From Chrysopilus asiliformis (lineage: Eukaryota > Arthropoda > Insecta > Diptera > Rhagionidae): a DNA stretch of 64,000 bases. The translations under genes were made by a program, and so were the position numbers. The notes below the pieces were generated by a model. That model had not been told where the DNA came from, searched no databases, and saw only the letters and a program-made list of their open reading frames with translations. The stretch spans positions 14,089,243 through 14,153,242 of the forward strand of contig OZ035961.1 in the NCBI GenBank assembly GCA_964034945.1, given 5' to 3'. Below are positions 47,739 to 60,161 of the stretch, one piece after another (within the stretch, counting starts at the first letter, position 1; every line of letters begins with the position of its first letter).

Positions 47739-50527
47739 GACTTATTGCCTCACCTACATCTCTGTAATATGTAAAAAAAAACAAAAAAATATTTCTGTAA
47801 TTATTCCTTAGCTTTATATCGGTATGTTATGAAATTCATTTATTGACACGATTAAAGTTTTCTCAAACAATAGCTAAATTATATTAAATGACAATATCTC
47901 GTATAATCGGGATAAGAATTTTATTTTACCTTAATGACGTACAGTTTATTCTATAGGAAACAATTAAAATGAATAAAAAATTCCAAACTGCAAAAAACAA
48001 TGCATACGAAAAACTTTAATTGTCTCAATTTGCCGAAATGATTACGTTCTCAATACGAATTCATCCTTTCTGTTTATTTGATTGTTGTAAATAGTACGAT
48101 CCATATTTTATGTTAAACAATTTTTTATATAAGGAATTTGAAAACATAGAAATCGAGGTTTGTAGATAATTAAATCAATAATTAACTTTATTAAAAAAAA
48201 ATTAGAAAAAAAAAATTAAAAATGAAGTTTAAAAAAATATGAGAAAACCAAGAGCTATATTTTGAAAGTAACCGCCATGTGCGTGCATTTCTTTTCTCTT
48301 AGTGACAGTTAATAAAATTACATATATATTATATATTTACATAAATATTTTGACCAGTCTATTTTATAGAAAATTTTTTATATGCTTTGTTTCAAATTAT
48401 ATGATTTAACAAATTTACTATAATCAAACAATAAAAATGAAAATCTATTATGTAAACGAAAAAAAAAAATCTATATTAAATGAAGAGTTTATAAAAAGAA
48501 GCAGGAAAAATTAAAATAATTTTTATGTTTATACACAAAAAAGAGTTTCTCCTAATTTTTTTTTGTTCTTTGAAGTAAGCTTTTTTGTAAGGGAAATCTA
48601 GATATAATTTTGACTGCATTTTAACACAGATTGTTGAATTTTTTATGTGATTTTGTTTATAATGGTTTAGACGAGAAAAATATATGTTTAATTATCCAAT
48701 AATTTATTGTAGTGTTTCATTTCGTTCGTAATGCACAGTCTACAGGCGCAACCGGAATAGTGAAAACGCGTTAACCCTAAACAAAATCTCTCATTCTACC
48801 GTTAACAAGTGACGACCAATTTTCCAATGTGTTTCTGATTGTTTCTAGAAAATTTAATACGGTGTAGATACGGGAGAACCTTAGAACATGTTGATGACAG
48901 TCAACGCTTTTTTAGTTGATCGTGTGGATAGGTTTGACAGTTCTTTTATTTTAATTACAAGATGGTTTACATATTAGCAATAATGGGTCTTATTATTACC
49001 CTCGATACGGAGCATAGGCGCTGCTCGATATTTGTTTCTGGTTCTGACTTACGACGCCAAAAATTTTAATCCTGAAATTTACAGCCACATTCCCATTGGC
49101 GTGTCACTTTGATCGACAGACGATTGTCACGTCACTTCATGTGGAGTTTGCTGTTCTCATAGTCTCAAGAATCGACAATTTAAACCCATACCTGAATGTC
49201 TGTCTCACACTGTTGCTGATTTATTTTAGTGTTAGATAGTATTTTAGTGAGAGATATTGCTCTTACACTAGAAATCTATCTGTCAAATCGTATTCAAGAT
49301 ATAAACCACGTCCATTTTTTTCGATTTTCGGTTAGTAACAGCTACGGCATACCAAATGTATTGGATTATCGCATTGTGCGATTTTTAAAGCCAGCCAAAC
49401 TAATATGGACGTTTCACCTTCTTCAAAAGGCTCACAGCATTTATTTGTTATTTTGTTTGGGTGTGATAATATAAACCTCTTGCAAAAAGAAAGATGTCTA
49501 ATTTTGTTAGGTTGCCTTTAAAAATCGGGCACTGTAGCAACGTAACGTACTTGGTATGCCATAGTCCCCAGGGGCCGTTTAGACGGTTACATTACTTTGT
49601 ATACCTTATGAAAAAATACTGAAATTTATTCCTGAAATATGCTGGAACTGGAATTTTTTCATACAAAATCGCCAGAATAAATTCAAATGTTGAGAACTTT
49701 TGCTAAGGGCCCGTTTAGACCTGCGCTTTCTACTTGAACTTCATTCAGATTTTACTCCGCGCGTTTTATTCATCTATTGCAGAATAAACTCACTTTTCAA
49801 AGGTTATCAAAATTTGGATTTAGTAGGACGGTTTTATATGAAAAAATTCGAATTCGGGCGTCTTTCAGGAATAAATTTCTGAATTTTGTTTCGCAGTGCA
49901 AACAGTTGGGCAACATAAATTTAGTATTGAAGGATAAAATTCGCGGAATAAAGTGTCAGATATAAACGGTGCCTAAGTGAATTTATTCTGCGATATAAAT
50001 TCTCTGAATAATTTCTGAATAAAGTTTAACCTAAGAAAGTCTTGTGCTTTTCATACAGGTATTTTTCCTAATACATTTTTGTTGCTAGTGATCAACTCTT
50101 TTAACTGTCGTTAAATTTTTAAAAAGGCATTTAAAAAATACTTTAACAAAACTTTAAAAATATTAATTTAATTTTAACATATGAAAAACAAATCTCCAAA
50201 TATTTAACGCATGACTATACAACCATCGTTGTTTGGTATTTAGACTCATTCCATCATTCACCAACAGAGGAATGTTTTATCAATGAAAATTGCTTGCTGC
50301 CATGTGAAGGCAACCCTTAATCAAGTAGTCAAATAACTCAATCGAAGTATTGTTTTTAGTCGGTGTCATTTTTTCATATCCCAAAGTTTTATGTTGCCGG
50401 GGTCTTTTTTATTTTTAATATTGTATTTTGTGTAGACTATTTAAAGTATTAAATTTTCCTCAGATATCTTTCATATAACTTTGAAGCGAGTTTCGGTATT
50501 CAGTAGAATTATCACAAATCTAATAAA
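47739..50527. other. Lst2 3' UTR and spacer to CFAP58
   Basis: After the Lst2 stop the sequence is AT-rich, with several possible poly-A signals (GATTAAAG near 47850, CAATAAAA near 48430), so the 3' end cannot be fixed. No conserved frame was seen up to the CFAP58 ATG except the MITE at 49703-49977. Confidence 0.55.
49703..49977. mobile_element. CCGTTTA-type MITE (about 275 bp)
   Basis: CTAAGGGCCCGTTTAGAC at the left and AAACGGTGCCTAAG (inverse) at the right. Related pieces occur at 42505 and at 10385-10467 (ending AAACGGCGCCTAAG). Interior AT-rich, no frame. Confidence 0.6.
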
Positions 50528-53500
50528 ATGAATCCGGAAGAAGGCGGTGACGACTCCCAAGACAGCGATTCTGGGCAAGAGGAGGAGGCATTGGTGCCGA
50601 AAATTATGGATGATGAGTTTTTTACTCAATTGACGCAAAATGGAAATTTAGTAAAACAATTTGAATTAAGATTTATCAATTTTCGAACTAAAATTCAAAT
50701 ACCCTCGTTTCTGTAGGTGATAAAAAACCTTCAGTCGAACAAGGAAACCGTCCTTGCAACAGAATTTCAGAAAATCCTGATTGTTTGCCAGAAACTTCGG
50801 TCAAAAGTCGCTGGTCAAAAAACTATGATTGAGGAAAATAAAGAGGAAATTGCTTCGACCAAGGAAAAATTGCTAGAAGCGATAAAAGCATCTCAACTCG
50901 ATCAGGATACAATTGAAGGGCTTAAAATTAGTATCGGTGGGCAATTAATGAAATTGCTGCTTTTTCTTACGTTAAAAATGTTTCATTTTTCTTAGAAAAC
51001 TCTTGGAAGCAAACGGATGCTGCTCAGGAGAGAGAACAGGCTGCTTTTGATCAATTAAATGCTGTTCACAAAAAAATGGAGCGACTTCAAGATGAAGTTG
51101 TAAAACTTACCGAAAAGAAGGAACTCGTAGAGGAGTTAGTAAAGCATTTATTTTGAATTTTTGATAAAAAAAAAATAGTTGTGGAAATTTTGGAATTTTT
51201 TTCTTCAATTTTTTTTTTGTTTTTCCAAAGTGTTAAAAGTTTGATATAATGATAAATTCTTGACCTTAATAAATATAAACAAAATTTACAGAAGTAAAAT
51301 TTATGAAATTTGTGTTTAATTTGTTTTAGTCTTGGTTCAAAACATAAAGAAGGTATTTTGAAAGAACGCGATCGCTTGGCTGCTGAAGTCGAAGAACTAA
51401 ACCGGCGCATTGCGATTCAAAAAATCTACGCTGAAGAAGTTGAGAGAAAACGTTCTGAGGTTGAACAGAAAAATAAAGAACTTTATAAAATTTTAGATGT
51501 GAGTTTGCCTTATATAAATTATTTCTAGATCAGAAGAATTTAATATAATTGTTTATTTTAAGGAAACGTCAAGTGAGGCTTTCAAAGAACGGAGACTTTT
51601 AGATCAAACGAAATCACAACTTTTTGAAATTACAACGGAACGAAATTCCACAATTGAAGAAATAAAAGCTTTGAAATTACAGGTGAAACTTTCAAAATCA
51701 TACATTGTCTTTTTTTAACATTATTACTTAAGGGCTGATCAGGAATTGCGTCACGATAATTTTCGCGATTTCGAACTCTCTTTCGTGAAATTGTTAAAGT
51801 TCTCCGGTTTTCACAAATTTTTGTATGGGAGTTGATACTGACGCAGGGTTACTGTATTTATTTCGGGTCAATTGTGGACAAGATGGGCGGGGAGAGGTGG
51901 ATGATAATAGGAGGAGGGCTGAACCAGAACAACGAAACAAAAAAAAATTTATTGAAATAAAAATTGATTTGAACGTAAACCAAGAGAAAACATTTAAGAA
52001 ATGTACGCCGCAGGTAAACAGTTTAAAACATAATACGATGAATGATTTGAATCCAGAGGTATACAGTCCTAAGCGAAGATTAAACACAAATTTTTTGCGT
52101 TCTTTACGTCCCATAAATAATTGCAACGGAAATTGTAACAATACCGATGAAAGAAAATGTGCCGCAGGCCACATTCTTTGAGATACATACGCTATTTATG
52201 GAAAATCGTTTAAAATATAAACCGCAGGCAAAAAAAAAAATGAAATTCACAGTCGAAGTAGATCAATTTTTACATTTTAATTTATCGTTTTTTCTATCGT
52301 TTGATAAATTGTAACAGTAAATTAAAAAATCTGGGACAAAAGCTTAGTTTCCGGGACAACATTTTTAAATCCGGGACTGGCCCGGCCATTGTCGGATAAT
52401 TCGTCACAATACTACAGACTCCAAATCTCGCCCTAAATGGGTGACGTTTTTTATGGACAGTCCCCTAATTTTTAATTTTACAAAAACTATTTTTTTTCAG
52501 TCTGAAATGCACGTGAAAAACACTGTTCAACAAAATCTTCAAATTTTGGCCGCCAAATCAAGTTTAGAACGGGTCAACACTCAATATAATATAGTAACTA
52601 ACAAATTACTAAGAGCAGTGGCGGACTTAGATCAAGTTTCACAGGCCAAAGATAAAGTACAAAATGAACTAAATCAAAAGTCAAATTTACTAAAGGTGAA
52701 AACGTTATTTTGTTCTTATTTTTTCGATAAAACAATTTTTTTATGATATTCTAGCTCAAAGAAGATGAAAATGCAAAATTAAAACAGGACAATAATAAGC
52801 TATGGAAGTCTAAAGATGCTGTCGTAAAAAAATTACAGGTCGTTGAACAGGCAAAGTTTGCAGTTGATCAAGAAATTGTTAAAATTAGGTGAGGTGCTGC
52901 TCATAGCGAATTTTCCAAAAAATACGCCGCAAGTGAAAGTTTTTAAGTAATAATTTTTAATTTAAGAAATCAAGAAACTATTCACGAGAAAAATCTGGAG
53001 ACTGGAAAAAGAACAATTGAAAAACTCACATCCCAGGTGGAATCCGCAATTCGCGAAAGAGACATGCTCCGAAAGGAATTGGTCCGAACTAATCGGCAAA
53101 TTGCCGATCATAACGCAGCAATATCGGTTGCTCATCAAGAAATCAAAACTTTAAAGAATGAATTAAAGTTACATGGGCAGACTGAAATGAAACAAAAGGC
53201 AATTATAACGAAGATTGAAGGGGAACGTGATCGAAATGCTGAGGAGTCACAACTTATAGGAGATCGCGCAGATGCTTTACAAGGTTGAAAAATAAATTCC
53301 AAAAAATATTTCAAATATCAACTAATAGCCGTTAATATATTTTATAGATGAAATTCATCTTAAGGATAAATATATCACGGAATTAAAGGGAACTGTCCAG
53401 GATATTCAAGCAAAACTGTCTCATACCCAGACTCTATATGAGAGCGCGCGAATTGAAAGGGCAACCATGAAACGGAATTTGGAAGCTATTTTAGAGGAAC

Positions 53501-55243
53501 GAAACGAACTTAAGGAGGCCTCAGCGGTATTTTTTAAAAGTTTTTTAAAGTTATTAAAATACTGGTAAAGACCCGGATATAACGATATTCAATCAACCGA
53601 AATATTTTATCGTTATAATCGGCGTTTCACTGCATTTTTTGATTTTTTTAAATTTTTTTTTTGCTATTCATCAGGAATTTCACAAAGAAATTGAACAAAT
53701 GAAACACGGTCTTGCTGCTAGAGACTTAGAAATATCAAAAGCACAAAAACATTCTGAGAAACTTGAAAAAGATCGTCAATTGCTTAAAATTGAAATTCGA
53801 AACATGGAAGTGCTTTTACAATCCACTCGGTCCGAATTAAAGGAGAAAAGAATGGAAAATGATCGTCTGTATAAATCATTGGCGGTGAGCTAAAAACTTT
53901 TAATACTGTGAAACTTCGATTCATGTACACCTTAGTTTGTGAAAGTTTCGGTTTATGAACGTTACGGTTTGTGAATGTCATTCAGGAATAGATGAGATTT
54001 ACAATTCGAGGTTCCACTGTATATTTTAATAAAATATCATAATTTTTTCAAATATCAATCAAATTGAAAGCTCATTGTTTGGTTTTTTAGGACGAAGAGA
54101 AACAATTAAGTAAATTAAAACGTACTTTTGATGAAGTAATCCACGAGAAGGAAACTACAACTGCTCAATTAGTTAAGAAAAACGAAGAGTTTGCAACTCT
54201 AAATGAAAAGCTGCAAATGACTCAACAATCTTTAGATAAAAGTGAAATTCAGTATGAAAAACGTTTGGATGATATTCGGCTGTTGAAAATCGAAGTAAAT
54301 AACTTGAAATCCCAAAGAGATGTCCTTTCCAAAGGATTAGCCAATACAGCTGATATGCGACAGGAGGTCCTTCAATTGCATAGAGTTTTAAATCAGGAGC
54401 GTGTTAAGGCGAAGGCTCTGGAGGAGGAAATGTTAACACCGATGAATGTTCACAGGTGGTATTTCGTTGATTTCAAGTATATTCAAAAGTTTTTGAAGCT
54501 TTTGAAAATTCTGAAAGCTTTTGAAAATTCTGAAAGCTTTTGAAAATTCTGAAAGCTTTTATCAAGGCTTTTTTGCCATAATCGTACCTGATTTAGAATT
54601 TAGAATTATTTTTGTAATATTTTGAAGTAATGAGGGTTTTTATTAAATTTTTAGATGGCGATCACTCAGCGGAAAGGATCCTGAAAGAATGGAACTTATT
54701 ACAAAAACTCAAAGTCTTCAAAAGTAAATTGTTTTACTATTTTACCTTTTTAAACAATGGATAATTTTTACATTCTAGACGACTTCTAAATCAAACAGTA
54801 ACAGCCACTGAAAGAGAACAGGCTCTACAAGAAGCTCAAAAAATGTATTCATCGTTAAAGCAATTCATGTTGAAATTACCAAGTTATAAAGTCAAAGAAA
54901 GATTAAATGAAACACAGGTAATTTTCTTTGGTTTTCTTAAAAAACATATTATTAATTTCTGTCGTCTAATAAAAAGTACGCATTATCGACTCAAAGTAAA
55001 AAGATGAAAGCCTTGATGGCGGAAATCAATGCCAAAGAAGTGGATGAAAAGGCCAAGGACTGCATGGTGGAAGAGCTTCGATCGAATTTGACTAGCGCTA
55101 AAAAGGATCTACTACGAGAAAAGAAGCAAAAGCAAAAATTATTGGAAGAACGCGAAATCATTTATCAAATGCAAAGTTATTCGGCTCCTTTGGTTGGTAC
55201 CAAGACATTGGGTTCAGGATTCAAAATGCCAATGACTACATAA
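50528..55243 (+). CDS. CFAP58: Cilia- and flagella-associated protein 58 (CCDC147-type coiled coil)
   Basis: Fourteen exons: 50528-50650, 50717-50936, 50996-51138, 51330-51498, 51563-51682, 52501-52695, 52755-52888, 52967-53283, 53348-53526, 53675-53884, 54091-54455, 54655-54723, 54779-54917, 54977-55243. They total 2650 nt, about 883 residues; human CFAP58 has 872. After an acidic N-terminus (residues 1-30) nearly the whole protein is Lys/Glu-rich coiled coil. Family landmarks are QDTIEGLKISIENSWK, GILKERDRL, the block NVHRWRSLSGKDPERMEL, TQSLQKRLL and a C-terminal GSGF. In mammals CFAP58 is needed for the sperm axoneme and mitochondrial sheath, so testis expression is expected. All junctions are GT-AG and in phase except intron 3: exon 3 ends in phase 0 at 51138, but exon 4 needs two preceding bases. 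Confidence 0.92.
51731..52466. mobile_element. CGTCAC-type element filling CFAP58 intron 5
   Basis: AGGGCTGATCAGGAATTGCG-TCACG at the left and GTGACG...TTATGGACAGTCCCCT at the right resemble the TIRs of the local CGTCAC MITE family. It makes this intron 818 bp where most others are under 300. It contains a 118-codon frame (51825-52181) rich in Asn, Lys and Arg with no recognised domain. Confidence 0.5.
53567..53633. mobile_element. Tiny pogo-like MITE in CFAP58 intron 9
   Basis: ACCCGGATATAACGATATT at the left and the inverse-like ATCGTTATAATCGGCGTTTC with ACTG at the right. The right tip, read inverted, is CAGTGAAACGCC, typical of pogo/Tigger-like miniatures. Confidence 0.45.
53907..54021. 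mobile_element. Small pogo-like MITE in CFAP58 intron 10
   Basis: TACTGTGAAACTTCGATTC at the left and the inverse of TACAGTGGAACCTCGAATTG at the right flank about 115 bp. Internal GTTTGTGAA/GTTTATGAA motifs repeat. CAGTG(G/A)AAC(C/T)TCGA tips are pogo/Tigger-like. Confidence 0.6.
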
Positions 55244-55273
55244 AAATAATAGATTTAATTTGGATTTTCGATA

Positions 55274-55279
55274 AATAAA
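55274..55279 (+). terminator. Poly-A signal of CFAP58
   Basis: AATAAA 31 bases after the TAA stop of CFAP58, within an AT-rich tract. It is the first canonical signal after the gene. Confidence 0.65.
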
Positions 55280-57240
55280 TATATTTTATACAGTATGCGG
55301 TAAAGAAATATTTTAACTACTGAGGTGGTTTTTTCTATGCCTGGAACTATTCCTCCCTCCTTCGCCTTGGATACTCCTTCTCTGATAATTTTCATATTTT
55401 TAGATCGATTTGGATGCAGTTTTCTGTGTCAAAAAGAGGATTTCGCAGACAAACATCTGCAATTAAAAATTACCCTTTTCCCTGCTGTCTCCTAGATTTT
55501 TGAATGGATTTTAATTGAGGTATTTTGTGGACAGTCTCTTGAATCTCATTTTAATTTGTAATATTTTGGTAAAAATTCACAAAAAGAAAATTCAAAAAAA
55601 CCATCAACAAAAGTACCCAGAAAGCGAAAAATAACCATACCTTTAAATTAATCAGGCGATTGAAATGACCCATATAAAAGCTCCAAATATATTGCCATGA
55701 TTTTTGCATCTTTTCAAACAAACACAAAAAACAAACTAATAGGCCATTAAATGATATCAAGCAAAACGGCCAGCATCGAATTGCAACATTAAAAAGTGAC
55801 AAAATAGGAAACACTATTTTCTGTGGCTTTTCCACTTCTTGTGCTGAAAACTTGTGCAATGCGAATCAAAGCAAATAAATTTGTTTAAGTTATTTTTATT
55901 TAACCTCAATGAATTTGTTAATTTTTCATTTAATTGAATTCAAAAATGATTGCATAACATCGTAGCCACCGAGACGCTATTCAGATGCAAAATATGTGGT
56001 AATAATTTTGGTAAAGAAATTTTATGACAATTTTTATTTTATTATACATAGGGAAACTTATCTCATATGTATATGATGAGCATTACGAATCTCGATCATT
56101 GATCGACAGTGAAAACGAGAGTTAATGTTTTAACATGTCGCTTTTTTCTTGTATTTACATTCAACTTTCCTTTTCGTTGACATATGAATCTACCTGAAGT
56201 CTATCTATCTTACTAGCCTATAATATATCTTAATGTTTACCAGGTGCGGAATAATGCATCGACTGATGCCACAGAAGCAACATTTTCAGACGACGCGACG
56301 GGCAGGTTTTTTGTACCTTTTAGTTGATTTTACTTTCCTTTAACGGAAATGCATAGAAAAAATGTTACTATGGAACCGGCTTTGAGCTTTTCGCGAAAAA
56401 CCACATTTCCACTATAAGTTAGCTCCCACTCTTGACAATTTTCGACATATAATTTTCGACGTTCTTTTGTTGATTTCGACAACGATGAGGTTAAGGTCGT
56501 ATTTTTCCGTTGGTGTGAACATTAGTTAAGTTTCTCGACTGAAACATGTTAAGAAAAAACCTGAAGGTCGAATCGATTTACTTCTTTGTTGAACAAAAGC
56601 CTATAAAATTCACTAACAATCCACGACAACTACACGTTCCGTGTAAACGCGTTAGCAATCTACCGCGAACGTTGCTTATTGTTTAGCCTAATGTTATTGG
56701 CTGAAATACCAACCTTTTCCATGCGGAAAGTGCTAAATCAGCCACAGGTAAGGTAACTTTTCGTGCTAGTATTCGCTAAGCTTGGACTAGAAGAGTTAAA
56801 CACCTGAGATTTGTCGTTTTGGTTATACGGAAATTCGAATGTGGTCCGGTTAAGGGAATGGTTGGTCATCGACTATAGTCTTGAAAAAAAAATTTCAAAG
56901 ACAACAAAAAGAAAATGAATTGATCTTGCATGACGACGTCTTTTTATTTACTCTAACGACACTTTCTACGTTGGGCGATCGAAACGATTTGCTGAATGCG
57001 AAACTAAAGCTAAAACCATGTAATTTAATTAGTGTGGTTGATTTGGACTAACAATTTCAATTTAATAAAACGTTCGAATCAAAATTTTGAGATTTCGATT
57101 GGCAGATTGACGATAGAAATAAAATCGAATGCCGTTTTTGGGGTGGTTTTTTTTTTGAATATTTTGATTCTGCCCCTGCGAAAAAAAAACATGGGGTCCC
57201 AAAAAATTACAGCTTTGATTAAAACTTCTTTCGATAACCA
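55280..57240. other. Spacer downstream of CFAP58
   Basis: No coding exon recognised on either strand. A minus-strand frame of 102 codons at 55551-55859 is Phe/Leu-rich and shows no motif. Confidence 0.5.
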
Positions 57241-57474
57241 GGGCACCAATCATGTATTCCGACGCGTCTCTGTCTTTCGACTTCGACGCCGCTTTTAACT
57301 CTTGACTTCGCCATATTTGCAGCTTGAAATTTCGCGGAATCGTCACTATGAATCGAAACGTGATTCTGGCTGTCACTTCAGGAAATTTGAAGCTGCTGAT
57401 ATGGCGAAGTCAAGAGTTAAAAGCTGTGTCGAAGGCGAAAGACAGAGGCGCGTCGGAATACATGATTGGTGCCC
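57241..57474. mobile_element. 234-bp fold-back MITE, copy 3
   Basis: Same length and arms as copies at 2888 and 7962: GGGCACCAATCATGTATTCC...CATGATTGGTGCCC. Short frames on both strands come from the palindrome. Confidence 0.88.
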
Positions 57475-60161
57475 TGATTTTTTTGGAAAAATGAAATTCC
57501 AAAGACAAAATTTTATCCTCTGATTTTTTGTGTTTCCAATTTCTCAATGAAAAGCCTGACATTTTAATAGAGGAGAATCACTATTTTAAAAGGCACTAAT
57601 TAAACCACTAAACTTAATATTTTTGGGCTAAAAATAGAACCTCTAATTTTGTGCTTGAAAGAATTAAAAATTAAACTTCTGGGGTTTTTTCTTGAATGCG
57701 AAAATTGCGGTTCCACAATACTGTCGATAAAATACGGGATTTTCGGATTTTAAGACTCCTCGTCCTGCTTCGTCCCTATTTTTCGCGATGAAATTTAATA
57801 TTGCGGTTACTCTATCATCGAACCATTGTAAAATCTGATTAGTGGAAGTTTGTTTATCACTTTTTAATTGAGGCGTTGAGTGCTAGAGTGGCCCAACCCA
57901 CATGTCGAAATCGTGAATTTTTTTGTGTTTGAATCACTATTGCGAGTGAGTTTCTAGATAAAAATGTTTGGATGCACAAAAGAACATTTCAACATTGAGT
58001 AATAAAGTCCACAGACATTTTTTTTCCAAAAATTTACAGTCAATAATAGTACAAAAGTAGAAAAGCTTCAAAAACTCGATTATATGGCTTGGTCCACTCT
58101 AACTTTTAACACCTCAATTATGAAATCAGGTTTGGTTGTTGATATAAAAAATCCAGACCTAACATTTGATGGTTCAAGGACAAAGGTTGTTGATTTTTCA
58201 AGTTTACATGGAAAAAAATTTAAGGGTTTATATTTTTTTTTGGATCTTTTATACAAAATTTGTATCAACTCGAATGTTTTTATCGACTTTGGTTATGAAA
58301 TGTAAAAATTCGATAAATGTTTATTGTAAATTTGATAAAGTTTTTTGGTGTTGTTTTGACATTTTACACCAAATATTCATACAAACATGCAACTTGATAT
58401 AAATTTGGTGTAAAAGATTTTGATAAACAAAAATTGATTCATATAAATCCTTAAATTTCTTACCGTGTAGTTGTATAAATTTTTGTGATGGTTTTTGAAT
58501 TAAAAAATCAGAGGTTATTCAAAAAATTGAAAGGTGGATCTTTAGCGTTAGCTTATAATGCATTTTTAATAAAGATAAAAAAAATGATACATACATAAAT
58601 GTATCTGTTTTTAGATAAGGACAACTTGAGGACGAATCCGATTTGAGATTAAACTCTCAAATGAACAAAATAGAAATCTTAGCATTTTTTTCTTACTAGA
58701 TTTTTTTAGTGTATATTACATATCTGCTATTAAAAGAGTATATAATATGGTGGCAGATACGTACCACACACCAAAAATGCTAGTAAAGCTACCTTGTAAA
58801 AATACGATTTTGAAGCGTTTTTTTACAATTTTCTTTGCACAATTATCGAAGTTTTAATTATCAACACTAAAAAAATGGTTTTCAAGCAATTTCCGATGGA
58901 AAATAAAGATATTTTTTGCTTGCACTCGTATTTCGGTTTTTTCCGTTCAAGGGATTTACGAAAATTCACAAAAAATCTCCAAGCGATAGAAATTATTTAA
59001 TTAAATTCGAAGAAATCACACAAAATTATCTTCGAAGTAATTTTATTTATTTTCAAAAAAAAAAAACTTAGGAGAAGGCTATTTATAGTCAGAGGTTGCT
59101 GTTAAAGAAGTTGAAGGTAGAACAGTTTTGCGAATTACCAACCATAAAATTGCAGCATTGTCTTCAAAGTAATCAATTTGAAAAAAAAAATACTTCATAT
59201 GATAATTTTTATTCTCAACATCAGCACACTTTTTTATTGTTAAAAAACCCCATCAAATCAAGTTATCGATCATTTAGTATCCAGTTGACAACATTTTTTA
59301 AAATTTATTGCTAGAATTGTCAGTTAAATGTCAATTCTGTATTCTGATCATTTCAATTCAGCGGTCTGAAGATCAAAATTACCATTTTTTAAAAAAAACT
59401 AAGTTGTTTACATTTGTGTGAAAATATCTCCACTATTTGCTGAATATTTGTTTAATGTTAAGAAGTGAGGAATCCGAAAGGTACGAGTACTCGTCAAGCA
59501 GCTTTTGTTATGATAGGTCTTGCAGTGTTTTTCCGTGTAAATAACAACAACAGCAGCTCAGGAAACATGATTCAAACTGAATGAATGAATGTACCATTAT
59601 TAAGTTTTTTTTATTATCATTTTCATTTAATATTACGACCGCAGTCGCAGTCAGCGAATAGTTGAGTCGAGCTTGATTCCCCATTCGCAATCGAATCGGC
59701 CGCCATAGAAGCACCACAGTTGGAATAGTCGTCGTTTCAGGTGTGTTTTTAGTGTATTTCATTTAAATTAATCACCTGTCCATAGAAGAAGAAGGTTTTC
59801 CATACCTGTTGCACGTTAATACCTAAAACCTAAGCACAGGTAATGATTTCATACGATTCCGCTGAGTGTCCTGTTCACCTTCGGTCGGCCGTTAACACTA
59901 ACCGAAACGTGGTTTGAAAGTGAGTTCATTCGATTTGAAACATTGCGGAACTATCCTGGGTTTTTGGATAAAATATTTTGTGTTGTGAAATTTAAGTGAG
60001 AAATTCCAAAATTCTGAATATTTAGTGATTTTGTAGATGATTTAAAATAAAAGTATTTGTGGTAAAAATTCATTTACGCCATTGTAGTGCCATAATATCT
60101 GACGAGGTGCTCGGCTCTAGTCTATAGTGTAAAAAGTTTAGTAATTTTTGTAGATTTCGCA
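57475..60161. other. Spacer and probable 5' leader of the small gene at 60.2 kb
   Basis: A less AT-rich patch at 59.63-59.74 kb (GCAGTCGCAGTCAGCG ... GTCGTCGTTTCAG|GTGTGT) ends in a good donor and may be a 5' UTR exon of the gene starting at 60162. Elsewhere only a MITE (58205) and diverged inverted repeats (57867-57900 against 58086-58120) were seen. Confidence 0.4.
58205..58469. mobile_element. MITE with TACACGGTAAAAATTTAAGG tips, copy 1
   Basis: Left TACATGGAAAAAAATTTAAG followed by GGTTTATA is inverted at the right as TATAAATCCTTAAATTTCTT and then ACCGTGTA. The interior repeats ATCAACTCG and TTTGGTGTAAAAGATTTTGA motifs. A second copy lies at 62848-63120. Confidence 0.75.

Noticed and set aside
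47319..47784. Minus- and plus-strand frames overlapping the FYVE exon
   Set aside because: Shadows of the real Lst2 coding frame.
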